A stretch of DNA of 64,000 nt from Dactylis glomerata (Eukaryota > Streptophyta > Magnoliopsida > Poales > Poaceae): assembly GCA_007115705.1 (NCBI GenBank), contig QXEO01000239.1:875688-939687 (forward strand), written 5' to 3'. The notes under the pieces are model-generated. The model saw only the letters and a program-made list of their open reading frames with translations. It was not told the origin of the DNA and ran no database searches. Each line of letters begins with the position of its first letter. Positions within the stretch are counted from its first letter, which is position 1. Of the stretch, positions 11,040 to 22,930 are shown in pieces. A program made the translations under genes and the position numbers.

Positions 11040-12245
11040 TCTCTGCTCCTAAATCATCTTCCCTGGGGGATCTGCTCGCGTCCTGGCGTGTTTCTCACCG
11101 TCCGCCGCCCTCCTTCCCCGCCGTCGATTGGGTATGTAATGCCTCCTCTCCCAACAGTTGCGGCCACAAAACCTGATTTTTTTTTCGAGAACGCCATAGA
11201 ACCCTAATCATTGCGGAAAAGTGGGTGCTTCATGTGCGGGGGGCGCCGTGGGGTTAATGGCGGTGCGGCGCTGGTGCGCGCGTCTGTGGATGTGGTTGAA
11301 CTTGAGGCGGCGAGCTCCTCCTGTAATGGAACCCCGCTGTAGGGTCTTCAGGCGGCGAAGTGTGTGTTGTGGTCATAAACTTGGGTGAGTGTTCATGTGT
11401 GTGTAGATGTAGAACCTTTCTCTGTTACCGCCAACAACGGGTCCTCGGGGGTATAAGCACATTTTTTGCTTCACGATTTGAAGCATTTGCTGTTTCTTTT
11501 TCAGCTTGAGATTTTGTTTCTCTGTCGATGTGGATGAAAAGGAGCAGACTCATGGCCTGCAACTATCCTAATCGATAATTTCAGCAATTTTCTTGTTTCT
11601 CATGTGCACTAATTTTGAGTATGTCATTCCTGTTGGAAAGCATAATTTGTCATGTTATTTTCAGTCTCTGTTCCTGAATTTTATTTACAGCATGCACACT
11701 AATTTGTGGATCTTGAATGCTCATGGTTGTATCCAATGCAAAAATGGATGACATGTATGTGCTTCTTCTTCTGGATAATGTATACCTATTGGTTTGTAAT
11801 GCTCAAGTTTTAGTAATTCGTAAAGTCGCTAGGATACAAGATATGCATTTCATTTCGGGTGCTAGCAGCCTTTCATGTCAGAACTAATGCTAAAGCAATA
11901 TTTTTCACCTGAGATGATTTTGTTTCTTAGCGAAGCAGGAAGTGTTTTTTGTTCTTTTGTTGCTTTTTTTGTACCAAAAGACGTGTTCTGTTAGTTTGTT
12001 CTCGAATATACTTCTTAACCATAGCTCGTTGTACATATCATGCAGGTTGACCAGTTAATTTGTTTGGTGTACTGATCTTTTGGTAGTACCTTGAGGTTGG
12101 TTGCTGATTATACAATTATGAAGACTGTATCACAATAAGGTGCAACATCCTCCATACTGTTATCAGGAAAAAAGAACGGTCATGTTACTGGGATTTAGGT
12201 GAAAGTGATCAGGAATTTGGATATCTATCTGGTTTTATTGTTATC
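11040..12245 (+). promoter_or_regulatory. 5' leader and probable leader intron of the J-protein gene
   Basis: GC- and CT-rich DNA near 11040-11131 looks like a first non-coding exon. It ends at a good donor, G|GTATGT (intron from 11132). The following T-rich sequence ends with a good acceptor, TCATGCAG (12045); a second candidate acceptor is near 12168. No ORF lies upstream in frame with the ATG at 12246. Exon boundaries are inferred, and no clear TATA box was found. Confidence 0.5.
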
Positions 12246-15200
12246 ATGGAATGCAACAAGGATGAAGCCCTTAGAGCAAAAGCTCTGGCTGAAAGAAAAA
12301 TGCTCGACAAGGATTTTGTTGCTGCAAGAAAAATGATTAACAAAGCACAGCAACTTTCCTCGGAGCTTGACAATATCTCACAAATGTTAACTGTCTGTGA
12401 TATTCATTGCGCTGCTGGAACGAAGGTTAATGGAGAGATTGACTGGTACGGAATACTTCAGGTACCAGTTTTCACAAATGATGACACAGTGATAAAGAAA
12501 CAGTACCGTAAGCTTACGCTTTTGCTGCATCCCGGCAAGAACAAATTCGCAGGTGCAGAGGCTGCATTCAAATTAGTGGAAGAGGCAAACATGACGCTTA
12601 CAGACAGTTCAAAACGTTCTGTGTATGACATGAAAAGGAGAGGCTCAGTCAGAGTTGCTGCAGCAAGACCATCCCCTTATCAGCATGAAAGGAAAGCTGC
12701 TCCAGTTAGACCTGGCAATCTTCATCAGTCCTCGAGTTCAGTCTGGCTGGTAACATTTTGGACCATCTGTCCAAATTGTGACGGGAGATATCAGTACTGC
12801 ACTTCAATGTTGAGGACAGCTATCCGCTGTCAGAGTTGTTTGAAGCCTTTTACTGCACATGATTTAACCAACCAAGTTGTTCCTCCTGGAGCAAATCAAC
12901 AGTCTGCTGGGGTCAACAGAAGTGCAGAAGCACCACAGAATTTCCCAAGTCCACAGATAGATGTCAGAGGTCATCAAGCTCGGAATTACGCCACTCAAGG
13001 TGTTCATGCTAATTATGGATCTCATAATGCAACTGTAAATACAAAGAGGGGTGAAGATGGTAATAGCGCTAGTGCTGCAGATGGGCCAAAAGGGAATACA
13101 AACTTTATTCGGACTATGAAAGGTTTGTCAACTTCAGGATTGAAAAGGGCCAGGAGATCCGTGGTTGAATCTAGTGGCACTGCTGTAAAGCCTAGTGAAC
13201 ACAGCCGCAGGTTAAGCAGTCAGAAGCAAGAACTCAAGTTCAGAGAAGGGAGTGATGATGAAGATGTTGATGATGACGGTAATTACAATGATGATAATAC
13301 TGTCAATTATTCCAATTTTAAAAGGTTAAGGAAAGGTAGTATGTTGCATAGTGATGATCAAAGCAATGAAACAAAGTTACGTGAAGACAAAAATGGACAG
13401 AGTGGTTCAGCAAATGGTCTTAATCATGATAAAATATACAATTCTGTCAGCAGCAATGGTCTAGACCCAAACCTTGAAGCTTCAGAGGAGGACAAATTTA
13501 ACTGTGTGGATCCTGAATTTTTTAACTTTGACCAACTTCGAGATGTAAGTCAATTTAGAGCCAACCAGATCTGGGCTATCTATGATGCTCGAGCCTGTAT
13601 GCCAAGATTTTATGCTCGAATTACAAAGGTACAAATGGCGCCGAAGTTTAGAGTACACTTTGTTTGGCTGGACTTTGATCCCACAAATAAAGCAGAGGAG
13701 GTATGGTCTAGTGATGAACTGCCTGTTGCTTGTGGACACTTTAAGTATGGAGATTCAGGAACAACTAAAGAAGCTAATATGTTCTCCCATACTATGTACT
13801 GCATGAAAAGCAAGACAAGAAACACATTTGAAATGTATCCTAGGAAAGGTGAAGTTTGGGCCCTTTTCAAGGGATGGGACATTGGTTGGAGTTCTGATGC
13901 TTACGACCACACAGACTTTGAGTATGAAGTTGTTCAAATTGTCTCTGATTTCACAACAGGCACTAGCATTATTGTCATGCCACTTGTCAAAATAAAAGGC
14001 TTTGTTAGCTTATTTATGCAGTCTAAAGAGGCAACTCCGTACGTGATACCTCAGGATAACACACTGAGGTTTTCACATCTTGTCCCTTACCATATGATGT
14101 GTGGGACTGAAAGAGGAGGCATTCCAGAAGGAGCCCTTGAACTTGATCCTGCAGCGCTTCCCCTTAACTTGGAAGAGGCTGCGTCTGTTGTTCCGGAAAG
14201 CAGTTCAGTAAAAAAAGGCCAGGAGGTCGACAAAAAATGTGCTGAAACGAAGTTGAATGAAGAAAAAACTGGACTGAATTGTTCAGCAAATGGTCTTAAC
14301 CTTGATGCTTCAGGGGAGGAGAAATTTTACTTTGTGGATCCTGATTTTTTTGACTTTTACCAACTTCGAGATACAAGTCAGTTTAGAGCCAACCAGATCT
14401 GGGCTATGTATGATAGTCAAGGCTGTATGCCAAGATTTTATGCTTGGATTACAAAGGTAGAAATGACCCCGAAGTTTACTGTACACCTCTTCTGGCTGAA
14501 ATTTTATCCCAAAAATAAAGTAGAGGAGGCATGGTATAGTGGGGAACTGCCCGTTGCTTGTGGACATTATAAGTATGGACGCAGAGGAACAGCTGAAGAA
14601 GCTAATACGTTCTCCCATACTATGCCCTACATGAAAAGCAAGAGAGGACACACATTTGAAATGTATCCTATGAAAGATGAAGTTTGGGCCCTTTTCAAGG
14701 GATGGGACATTGGTTGGAGTTCAGATGCTGACAACCACACAGACTTTGAGTATGAAGTTGTCCAAGTTGTCTCTGAGTTGACGGCAGGCACTGGCATTAC
14801 TGTCATGCCACTTGTAAAAATAAAAGGCTTTGTTAGCTTATTTATGCAGTCTAAAGAGGCAACTCCGTACATGATACCTCAGGATAACACACTGAGGTTT
14901 TCACATAATGTCCCTTACCAAACGATGTGTGGGACTGAAAGAGAAGGCATTCCAGAAGGAGCTCTTGAACTTGATACTGCAGCGCTTCCCCTTAACTTGG
15001 AAGAGGCTTTTGCTTCTGTTGTTCCGGAAAGCAGTTCGGTAAAAGTCCAGGATCTTGACACCAAATGTGCTGGTTCATCCAGAGGAAATAATTCTGGGAA
15101 GGGATCCATTAGCATTGGGGAGACAGCAAAGGAAAAGAACATAGAACACAACATTCCACTTGCTGTAGAAACAGATGATTATGCATCTGATGATATTGTC

Positions 15201-15875
15201 CAATGCGCTGATCCAGAATTCTACGAATTTTCAGAAACAAGACTGCTTCACAAGTTTGAACCTGGGCAGGTTTGGGCTCTCTACAGTGCTGTGGATTATT
15301 TCCCCAATTTCTATGCCTTGATCAAGAATGTTGATCTTAAGAATAATAAAGTAAAAGCGAGATGGCTTGATGCCTGTCCTCTGGGAGAGGAGGAGAAACG
15401 ATCGGTAACAGAAGATCAGACTGTTGGGTGTGGCACCTTTAAGGTTTCCAGTGACCGAGATGATAACATCACTTACACTGGTACAAAACCCTTTTCTCAT
15501 CGTGTACTCGCTAGACCAACTGGCAGAAGAAACGAATATGAAATAATCCCCCACCCTCGTGAGATCTGGGCCATTTACAAGAACTGGAGGGCTGGATGGA
15601 GTGCACAGGACTTCAAACATTGTGAGTATGAGTTGGTAGAGACACTTGCCTATACTGATAAGTCCATACAAGTTCAGCTTTTAAGAAAGGTGGATGGTTA
15701 CACGGCAGTATTTAGAAGAGATGACGCTGTGAAAACAATAAGCAAGGATGAGTACCCGAAGTTCTCTCACCAGGTCCCTTGCTTCCATCTGACAAATGAG
15801 AAAAGAGGCAAGCTTCGAGGCTATTTGGAGCTCGATCCTAATTCACTGCCGGATGCGTTTCTTCCACCTAATTGA
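12246..15875 (+). CDS. J-domain protein with three DUF3444 modules
   Basis: This single-exon coding region gives 1,209 residues. Residues about 66-131 form the J domain (DWYGILQVP... to SVYDMKR), preceded by a helical N-terminus (ALAERKMLDKDFVAARKM) typical of the plant DnaJ/DUF3444 family. The J-domain loop reads H95-P96-G97, not HPD. A Cys-pair, zinc-finger-like segment (CPNC...CQSC) lies at about 180-205. A low-complexity acidic region follows (about 330-360). Three DUF3444 modules lie at about 418-640, 693-920 and 986-1205, each beginning C/VDPEF-F and ending with FSH..P plus ELDP/T. Modules 1 and 2 are very alike; module 3 is diverged. The family is plant-specific, and its members are presumed HSP70 co-chaperones or nuclear proteins, with poorly known roles. 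The frame is intact. It is convergent with the SEC14-like gene. Confidence 0.93.
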   Translation: MECNKDEALRAKALAERKMLDKDFVAARKMINKAQQLSSELDNISQMLTVCDIHCAAGTKVNGEIDWYGILQVPVFTNDDTVIKKQYRKLTLLLHPGKNKFAGAEAAFKLVEEANMTLTDSSKRSVYDMKRRGSVRVAAARPSPYQHERKAAPVRPGNLHQSSSSVWLVTFWTICPNCDGRYQYCTSMLRTAIRCQSCLKPFTAHDLTNQVVPPGANQQSAGVNRSAEAPQNFPSPQIDVRGHQARNYATQGVHANYGSHNATVNTKRGEDGNSASAADGPKGNTNFIRTMKGLSTSGLKRARRSVVESSGTAVKPSEHSRRLSSQKQELKFREGSDDEDVDDDGNYNDDNTVNYSNFKRLRKGSMLHSDDQSNETKLREDKNGQSGSANGLNHDKIYNSVSSNGLDPNLEASEEDKFNCVDPEFFNFDQLRDVSQFRANQIWAIYDARACMPRFYARITKVQMAPKFRVHFVWLDFDPTNKAEEVWSSDELPVACGHFKYGDSGTTKEANMFSHTMYCMKSKTRNTFEMYPRKGEVWALFKGWDIGWSSDAYDHTDFEYEVVQIVSDFTTGTSIIVMPLVKIKGFVSLFMQSKEATPYVIPQDNTLRFSHLVPYHMMCGTERGGIPEGALELDPAALPLNLEEAASVVPESSSVKKGQEVDKKCAETKLNEEKTGLNCSANGLNLDASGEEKFYFVDPDFFDFYQLRDTSQFRANQIWAMYDSQGCMPRFYAWITKVEMTPKFTVHLFWLKFYPKNKVEEAWYSGELPVACGHYKYGRRGTAEEANTFSHTMPYMKSKRGHTFEMYPMKDEVWALFKGWDIGWSSDADNHTDFEYEVVQVVSELTAGTGITVMPLVKIKGFVSLFMQSKEATPYMIPQDNTLRFSHNVPYQTMCGTEREGIPEGALELDTAALPLNLEEAFASVVPESSSVKVQDLDTKCAGSSRGNNSGKGSISIGETAKEKNIEHNIPLAVETDDYASDDIVQCADPEFYEFSETRLLHKFEPGQVWALYSAVDYFPNFYALIKNVDLKNNKVKARWLDACPLGEEEKRSVTEDQTVGCGTFKVSSDRDDNITYTGTKPFSHRVLARPTGRRNEYEIIPHPREIWAIYKNWRAGWSAQDFKHCEYELVETLAYTDKSIQVQLLRKVDGYTAVFRRDDAVKTISKDEYPKFSHQVPCFHLTNEKRGKLRGYLELDPNSLPDAFLPPN

Positions 15876-17434
15876 ATGTGATATATCCTTATTTCCGGTC
15901 AACCTCTTAGGAGCCTTCCTGTGATGAAAGTTGGGAGGAGAAAGGTTCCATCAAAGTTGTGCAGTCCACATCTAGAACATTTTGGTTTTTGGCTGTTCCC
16001 AGTGCATCAATGAAGGTAAAGCGTGTCAGACGAACATTGTCTTGTCGCAAGATGACTATCCATCACCGACCTTTTGCAGGCTGATCAATCTTTTGTACAG
16101 TAGCTACTTTCTCTAGGCAGTTAGAAACTTAGCATTTTCTTGTATTAGTGTTCTGCAACTGTCACCCTTCGCTTCCTGCCAGCGTAATCGAACATGTTGA
16201 ACCATGCAATTCAACCGTGGGAGGCTAATGCGTTGGAATCCGGTTATCTTTGTTTGCATCCTGCGGCTGGAATTCTGTGTTGGAGTCCAATCACAGGCTT
16301 GGGCCTTTTGGCTCGTCCATGTTCTACGGCTGGGATGTCGTGCAGGGGATGAAGTGTTTATTTTTCTTGTTCGCTTTTCTCTGCATGTCGTTTCTTTCTA
16401 GCCAATGGTTTATTTGCTGCACAGAATCCATTTGGGACGACGGTGAGATGCAGCAATGCGATGTAGGTCACTGCTTTGTATGCTTGTATCTCGTTACCTT
16501 TCGTTCCACGGATTCTTCATGTTGCATGTCCCTGCAGCCAGTGGCAGAGGCTTTCTTATCATGGGATTGGGATAGTTTTTTTCAGTTGCTACAGTTGCTC
16601 CCTAAGCTGCGATGCTTTAGTTCAGCGCACCCAAGGCTGGATCATGATGAGTTTGTGATCGAGTTGCTTGCGGTTCATTTTCCTTCTCTTATTTGCACAC
16701 TTCACGAAAAAGCGGCTTATATCTCTTACATGTTAGCACCCTCCTCTTGTGGCAATCAGATCCCACCCTCCATTGCATTCTGTGATAAATGGCAGTTGGT
16801 TCTTGGTTGGGGAAACTCATGAACAATGATGAAATCTGTGCTCTTTTCTGGATTGCATTTGTTCTGCTCATTTTGTGAATTGTGTGCGTGAATGGAACCA
16901 GAACTAAAGCCACGATTAACGCCAAGTAAAAGTTGTTTCATTTTGAAGGAATAATACTACTAGTAAATCATTCAAAATTTATGGGATTATCTGGTAACCC
17001 GTCCAACCGGGAATACCGGACCAGCACGAGTAGTGCGCCCGTAAAATTAAGTGACGAGAGATCGATTTCATTGATCCAGGATGGTAACGTCTCGGAGCTC
17101 ACGCGTTTGTTGCTGCCAGACCGGTTTTCTCTCTGCCACCAACGCGTTTAGACGATCCCGCTGGAAGATCCCGTCCAAGCCCAACTGGCGACGCGGCACC
17201 GGCCGGCGGCCTACACTGCAGCCGTTGCGGCGGCGCCAGCGCCAGGATGCAATTGCCAAGGACGGGCTTGTGCGCCATGGATGAGCACTGGTGGTCGGCG
17301 ACCATATCATCCTGACGCGGAGCGCGCCATCAACTTCCGCATGATTGCCACTGCTTCTTGCTAGGTCCCATCTTACCCTACTCATCCATCCTTTCCTGTT
17401 CATTTATTGTTGAAATTGCAAACATAAACTAGTA
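15876..17434. other. 3' UTR of the J-protein gene and intergenic DNA
   Basis: The first several hundred bases are probably the 3' UTR, including a run through TCTTGTATTAGTGTTCTGC near 16137. Small open frames (for example 16250-16822 +, rich in Cys, Phe and Leu) lack recognisable domains. A GC-rich patch at 17070-17350 has short ORFs on both strands but no gene I recognise. Confidence 0.45.
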
Positions 17435-18156
17435 CTCTCTTCGACCACTATTACTTATCGATAATATAGATGTATTCAAACACTAAAATATATCCGGATA
17501 TATCCATATTATGGACAAGTAAGAGCATCTGCACGGGAAAGTCCAAAATGGCTTCCAAAAGCACATCGGTCTCATTATTAGGGTCTTAGCTAAAAAAGCC
17601 TTCACACTGGTACTTTCAAAAAGCTGCCGACATCATCTTGATCCTGAGCAACTCCTAGCCCGATGGACTTATATCGGGAGCTACGCACACCAAAATCTGT
17701 GTAAAAAAAGGTCGCTTACCCCCACTCAACCCTCTCTCTCTCTCTCTCCTCTTTTTCCCACTTGGGAGTGAAATCTTAGGGCATGTTTGGTTTCCAGCCA
17801 CAGTTTGCCAAGCCAAACTTTGGCAGTCACAAGTTGTTTGGCTTGTGTTTGGTTTTTGCCACACTTGTAGTTTACCACACTTCATTAATTATATGACCCA
17901 CTTGTCATAGAGTTAATTTTCTTGCCAACTCTTACCAAAGTTTGGCTTCTAATTTCTTAGCCACACTTTTTGTGGCTGCCACACTTTTATGGCTAGCCAC
18001 ACTTTGGAGTAAAATCTTAGACCACCAATGTGAGACAAACTTCTCAGTAATTAGGGAGTAGCTGCCGGCCACTCCAAAAAACCACCAGCATGCATTGTGC
18101 CGGCTAGTTTTTTGCGCTCCCCCCGGTGGAGATGCTCTAATAGTGGTCGGAAGGAG
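17435..18156. mobile_element. Stowaway MITE, split by a later insertion
   Basis: The ends CTCTCTTCGACCACTATTA (17435) and TAATAGTGGTCGGAAGGAG (to 18156) are inverted repeats bounded by TA (17433-17434 and 18157-18158). The left arm, with its internal hairpin, spans 17435-17522 and the right arm 18138-18156. The middle is the element at 17523-18137. Confidence 0.8.
17523..18137. mobile_element. Tourist/Harbinger-like MITE nested in the Stowaway
   Basis: The 615-bp insert has ends GAGCATCTGCACGGG and ...CCGGTGGAGATGCTC, which are inverted repeats, and 3-bp TAA duplications (17520-17522 and 18138-18140). That is the target preference of PIF/Harbinger-type MITEs. Inside, near 17781-17850, a second motif (GGGCATGTTTGGTTTCC) follows TTA and suggests a further, partly eroded Tourist-like insertion. 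Non-coding. Confidence 0.7.
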
Positions 18157-18541
18157 TATCATAATTCACATTGCACTCCTACATTCTAAGATGATGATCC
18201 AACACCCTGGTGCAAAACTGTGCTGAAGCTCTTATATAATAGAGATATATATCTCATAATAACATCCATGGATCTCGTTGTCACGGTTTATTAGTTGTAA
18301 AATATGTCGGTCCTATGCTAATGTACACTGTCTGTTTCCCCTCTCCCAGCTATGGTGCCAACCTCGCAGCACCTGTCCGCGTCATGGAAATGCCAAGACC
18401 TCTGCTACTATATTCCCCCCAACCCAATAAATCAGGGGGAGATCGCCAGCCAATTACAGGCATGGAGAAAGGAGAACATCAATCACCAATTTCATCAGAG
18501 GTCAACTGGCAATGGTCAAGGTGTCCTGCAGACGGCGCACC

Positions 18542-21500
18542 CTAAACCTTGTGGCCGTTGGTGGACCCGTTCTGCCCGCCCATCTTGTGGAACTCGGCCT
18601 CGATGACCTCCACGATCTTCGCGTCATCTGGGTTGGGCTCGGGAATGCTGACATGCAACGATCCCATCTTGAGGAGCTCCTTGTGTGAAGATTGCTCGGT
18701 GGTGTGGCCATAGAGCTCTTTGTGGAAAGGATGGTCAGGGGAGAAGCAATCGTCGATGTCGGCAGGTGAGTGCTTAGATGAGCCAGATCCCTCCCGTCGG
18801 CAGAAATGGGGGAGAGACGAATAGTCCATAATCTACACAATTTGAGCAAGGAAACATGTCAATGTACTTTGGACGTCAGGGAAAATGCATGATGAGGACA
18901 GCCAACATTTTGTTCTCTGCCACTCTATATTGCCGCTTATATTTCTAAGTTAGAGTATTATCAGCGACTAATGATCTCTACAAAGACAATAATGCAACAA
19001 AGGTAACAATAAAATACCTGTAGAAGTTCATCTCTCCCACAACCACTCAAAACTCTAACCTTCCTTTTTGTCCTCTCCTGCAGCAGGGGCTTCACAACCT
19101 ACCAGAATGTTCAAATGAAATGTCCATCAGCATTCACTAAAAAATTTATTGGTATAATAATCTGAGGACTGACTTTTGATGGGAAAATCACTGTACCTTC
19201 CAACATGCAGAGAATATATATGGAACATTAACTATGTAATATGTCTCTGACTTTTCAGGGTAGTTCAGATCATCAACAGTTGATATTGAACTCAGCATCT
19301 GTAATCCAAAATACCAAAAAAACATGTCACGCTACATCCTAAAATGCAGAAGCAACACAGGTAATGACTACTCTGCAATTTTCTTACAAACATGCTTATG
19401 AACAAAGCAACAAATTATTCCCTCGATTTCAATATTAACACTTCTGTAAAGTTTGTTGAATGGTAAACCGTGTCGACTTGCACAGTGGACAGGTCAACAT
19501 TCAAGATTTAAGTTGTTTCTCCAAACAAAAAATAATGGGCTAAGGTAAACCTGAGTACTGAAAACAATTTTTAAGGAGTGTGGTAATTATCGCTTTATGT
19601 ATTTGCTAACTATAGACATGCTTATTCCAAAACAGAGAACAAAAAACATACAATGTGTACCTTCATTTGGCTCATTGCTGACAACTTTAAACCAGTCATG
19701 TCGAGAACTTTAATACAGCTGGTGATAGGGCGCCCAAACTTTTTTGTCAACATAGGCTGTGATGTGAACAAACATAAGAAGAAGAATACGTGTTAACTTA
19801 AAAAAAATGGAGCATTTAGTTCAATACTTGCCAAAATTATGCGATCACGGTACTCGTTAATCTGAATATGAGATTGCACATAGTAGTGCACCTGAAAATA
19901 AAATAGCTCTACTTTAGTTGACAAAGTGGGAAAACAAAAACTCCAGAACTAGTGTAAGTTGGTCGTATGAGCTGATACCATAAAAGAGTACTACCGCAAT
20001 AAAAGAAGTTGGATGTACGCTGCTAAAAAAATGGTTGTTTGATAAAACTATTTAAATCAATGATCATATAGTTTGAATGTTAAACAAAAATATTTAAATT
20101 ATATCAACAGAAGGCAAAAATAATCCTGTTTTGTGGATTTTCTGTAGCTTAATTAACAAAGAGAAAGTATCCGAGAAAGTACCGAAGCTTTGTCATAAGT
20201 GCTCTGACCAACACCAATGCCAAAGACTGGAAGACCCTGCCAACAAGAGAAAAAGAAATTATTAGAAGTCTTTTAATCCTCTGGGTGTTAACTTAATTGA
20301 ATTAATAACCCGACTACCAGCCTTCCTAGGCGTTTTCAGGGGCAGAGATTTAAACAGCACTTAGATTAAGTCAACTGCAAGAATCAAAGCTTCAAGCAAG
20401 AGAATATAGTAAGGCGGCATGCTTTGCTCAACCAAAGAAACATATTACTAGTGTTAGTAGATAGTCATACCTCCTTGGTGTATCCCGAGAGTCCAATGAG
20501 TTGTGAACCGCGTATCAATCTGTATAAATCTACTGGTATAGGTCTCTGCATATGCCCAATATAGCAGCGATTAACAGAATACTTGAATGAGATATACTCA
20601 ACAAGAACTGGAAATTATCTATGAACAAGAGATTTCTCCCACACTTGTCTGATCAGCATAGATTTAGTAAGATATGAGTACCTTTGATGATTATTATTAT
20701 TATCTAGAAACATTACTCACCTCTAATACACTATCTATTTCGTTTTCAATCCTCCAATTCAAAGAATCTACAAGCTGCAGAAAAAGTATTCATTACCAAT
20801 TAAGCACCCAATAACCATAAGAATATCCTTTCTTCGCTTCTTTACTGGATGATAAAAATGAGAAAGATTACCATTTTATGAGCCTTAGAAACGTTCCATT
20901 CTCTAGCCTTAAGGAAGCGCAACATTGTTGCTCTAGGATGGCCCTGGTGCACATTCTGAAATAAGCAAAAAAAATATTTAGAACTTTTTTCTTTGATACA
21001 AGAGTGATAATCACTTCACATGTCACTGGTTAAGACAAATGGAAAACTATGTTACATCAAGTACTATCCAAGTGGAGAATCCAAGATTAACAAACAATTT
21101 TTTCAAGGTTGAAATTCATGAGCACATTTTCTTATTTATAAATATAAGTTAGGTTTGATTACAGAGAGTGGCATCTGTTAGTTATAGAGTTTTTATAATT
21201 TATTTTCCGAGATTTGTTGGCTACTGTATTGATATTATACTCTGCTGCAGAGGCAAGGGGTCTGTCATTTCTGTCTCGCTGGGGATTATTTTCTATTATG
21301 ACGGTAGTTAGCTAGATAGGGCTCGAGAAAAGAAAAAAATATAACTCAAGGTTGTTCTGTCTGGCCACCTGAATTTATTAACATTTGATGAGCCTCAGTG
21401 AAAAGAAAAGGAAAGACGGAGACAAGTATTAATATCTATATCACCTTTTTTGATTACTAATTACTGGTGCAGCAGTTACAAGTACAACCAAAGTAACAGT

Positions 21501-22930
21501 ACATGATCTTGGAGGGCTGGCTATGGATGGATGATAAATAGTTATGATCAACGTTGCATTAACCCCGGTGGCTCTGGTTTATATTTAAGCCAGTTGGAAA
21601 ATAAATAGTTTTAGCTTTTGGATATTATAAAAATGATTTATTTCCAAATGATATGGTATAACAATGTCAATTTTTAGGGAAAAGAGCAAACCAACCAGTA
21701 TTGGTCACATGGTTCCGTTGAATTTTGCTAGATTCTAGCTTTAGTTTACCCGATGGCAGCACTAGTTGGCTTCCTCGTCCATGGGAGCCGCAACAAATCA
21801 AACTGATTCTGCACTTCTTATGAGTTCTGAATTTTGATGTCACGTTCCCATCCCAATTCCAACTCCACATCAGAATAAGTCGGCATTGCTTTAATGCAAG
21901 ATTTAGCACACATGTAACATGCTTGCTCTTAATTTTAAGAGGATCTTTAATTAACTGGTACCAGAAAGACTAACTGAATGACCCACCTTAACGGTTTACA
22001 CACATCTGTCCAGATTTAGGAAACAAGTATGGTTACTATTGAAGGTAGAAAAAGCGAATAACGCCACGGCAGTAGAAACGCCATATACAATAGGTAGCTG
22101 TGGACCTAATAAGATGGCAAATGAAACGATGCCTGACAAACATCTCCAAATCAACTCAACTCGCTTAGTGGACTTGAGAACAGCAAATTGCCATCCATCC
22201 ATCAGTTGCGAAAATAGTATGCTCCATGAGGCCAGCAACAGACGTCGACCCATGCAACCGTAACCGAACTTCGCCCAACGTGCAAAAACACTACACGGTA
22301 CAGACCACGCACTAGAGAGTTCAAGCGACACAACGCCCTGGCCTCACCAAACCATCGGCAAACGGCAATGCACCAACTTCACTTGGCGTATTTGGCCATG
22401 GATCGCGCACCACTCCCCAAACACACTGCCCGCATAACAGCTCATGACAACAGCCATACACCTCTACCGTGTACCATTAACCAAGAGAGAAGCTGAGAGA
22501 TCATCACAGACAGCTCATTTCTAACTACTCCGTAGAAGATTTAGCAGATCGTAAGCATTAGGAGATGGCGTCGAGTAGCTCACTCTTCCCGCACTGAATC
22601 AGATCAAATCTGTAGGGTGCCGACGATAGCTAGCTAATCTACTCCATGATCCAATCACAGGGGCTAACTAATACAATCAACAAAGAATCGGCAGCAAGAT
22701 CCAAGCTTTGCCCACAGAGCACCCACGCGCCCCAGATCCGTACCTGGAAAGACCTCCTCAGCGGCGCCTCCACTGCAAGCAAAGAATCGGACCAAGCAAA
22801 CAGATCACGTCAGTGCGCCGCAACAACCGTGAGATGAACTCAAGCTGGACAGAGAGGGCGAGAGAGAGCGCGAACCTTGATCCATGAGTACGCCGAGCTG
22901 CTGGACGGCGTCCTCGGCGGCGGCCCCCAT
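18542..22930 (-). CDS. SEC14-like (CRAL-TRIO) phosphatidylinositol transfer protein, 11 exons
   Basis: Coding exons on the minus strand are 22930-22876, 22772-22744, 20955-20872, 20774-20721, 20545-20471, 20236-20183, 19891-19832, 19756-19661, 19298-19197, 19098-19018 and 18832-18542. They join in frame into 326 residues ending at a TAG. All introns are GT-AG except the one after exon 7, which is GC-AG (TTG|GCAAGT). The protein begins MGAAAEDAVQQLGVLMDQ. It has the CRAL-TRIO N-terminal part (HPRATMLRFLKAREWNV), then the lipid-binding fold (IGLSGYTKEGLPVFGIGVG, KVLDMTGLKLSAM, SETYYIVNVPYIFSACWKV), and the family's conserved DYSSLPHFCRREGSG near the C-terminus. It resembles plant cytosolic SEC14 proteins that exchange phosphatidylinositol and phosphatidylcholine between membranes. 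No transmembrane segment is seen. Intron 2 is about 1.8 kb. The frame and every splice site are intact. Confidence 0.92.

Noticed and set aside
16250..16822. 190-codon plus-strand ORF downstream of the J-protein gene
   Set aside because: No known domain, odd Cys/Phe/Leu composition, two other frames also open here, and it lies in a probable 3' UTR.
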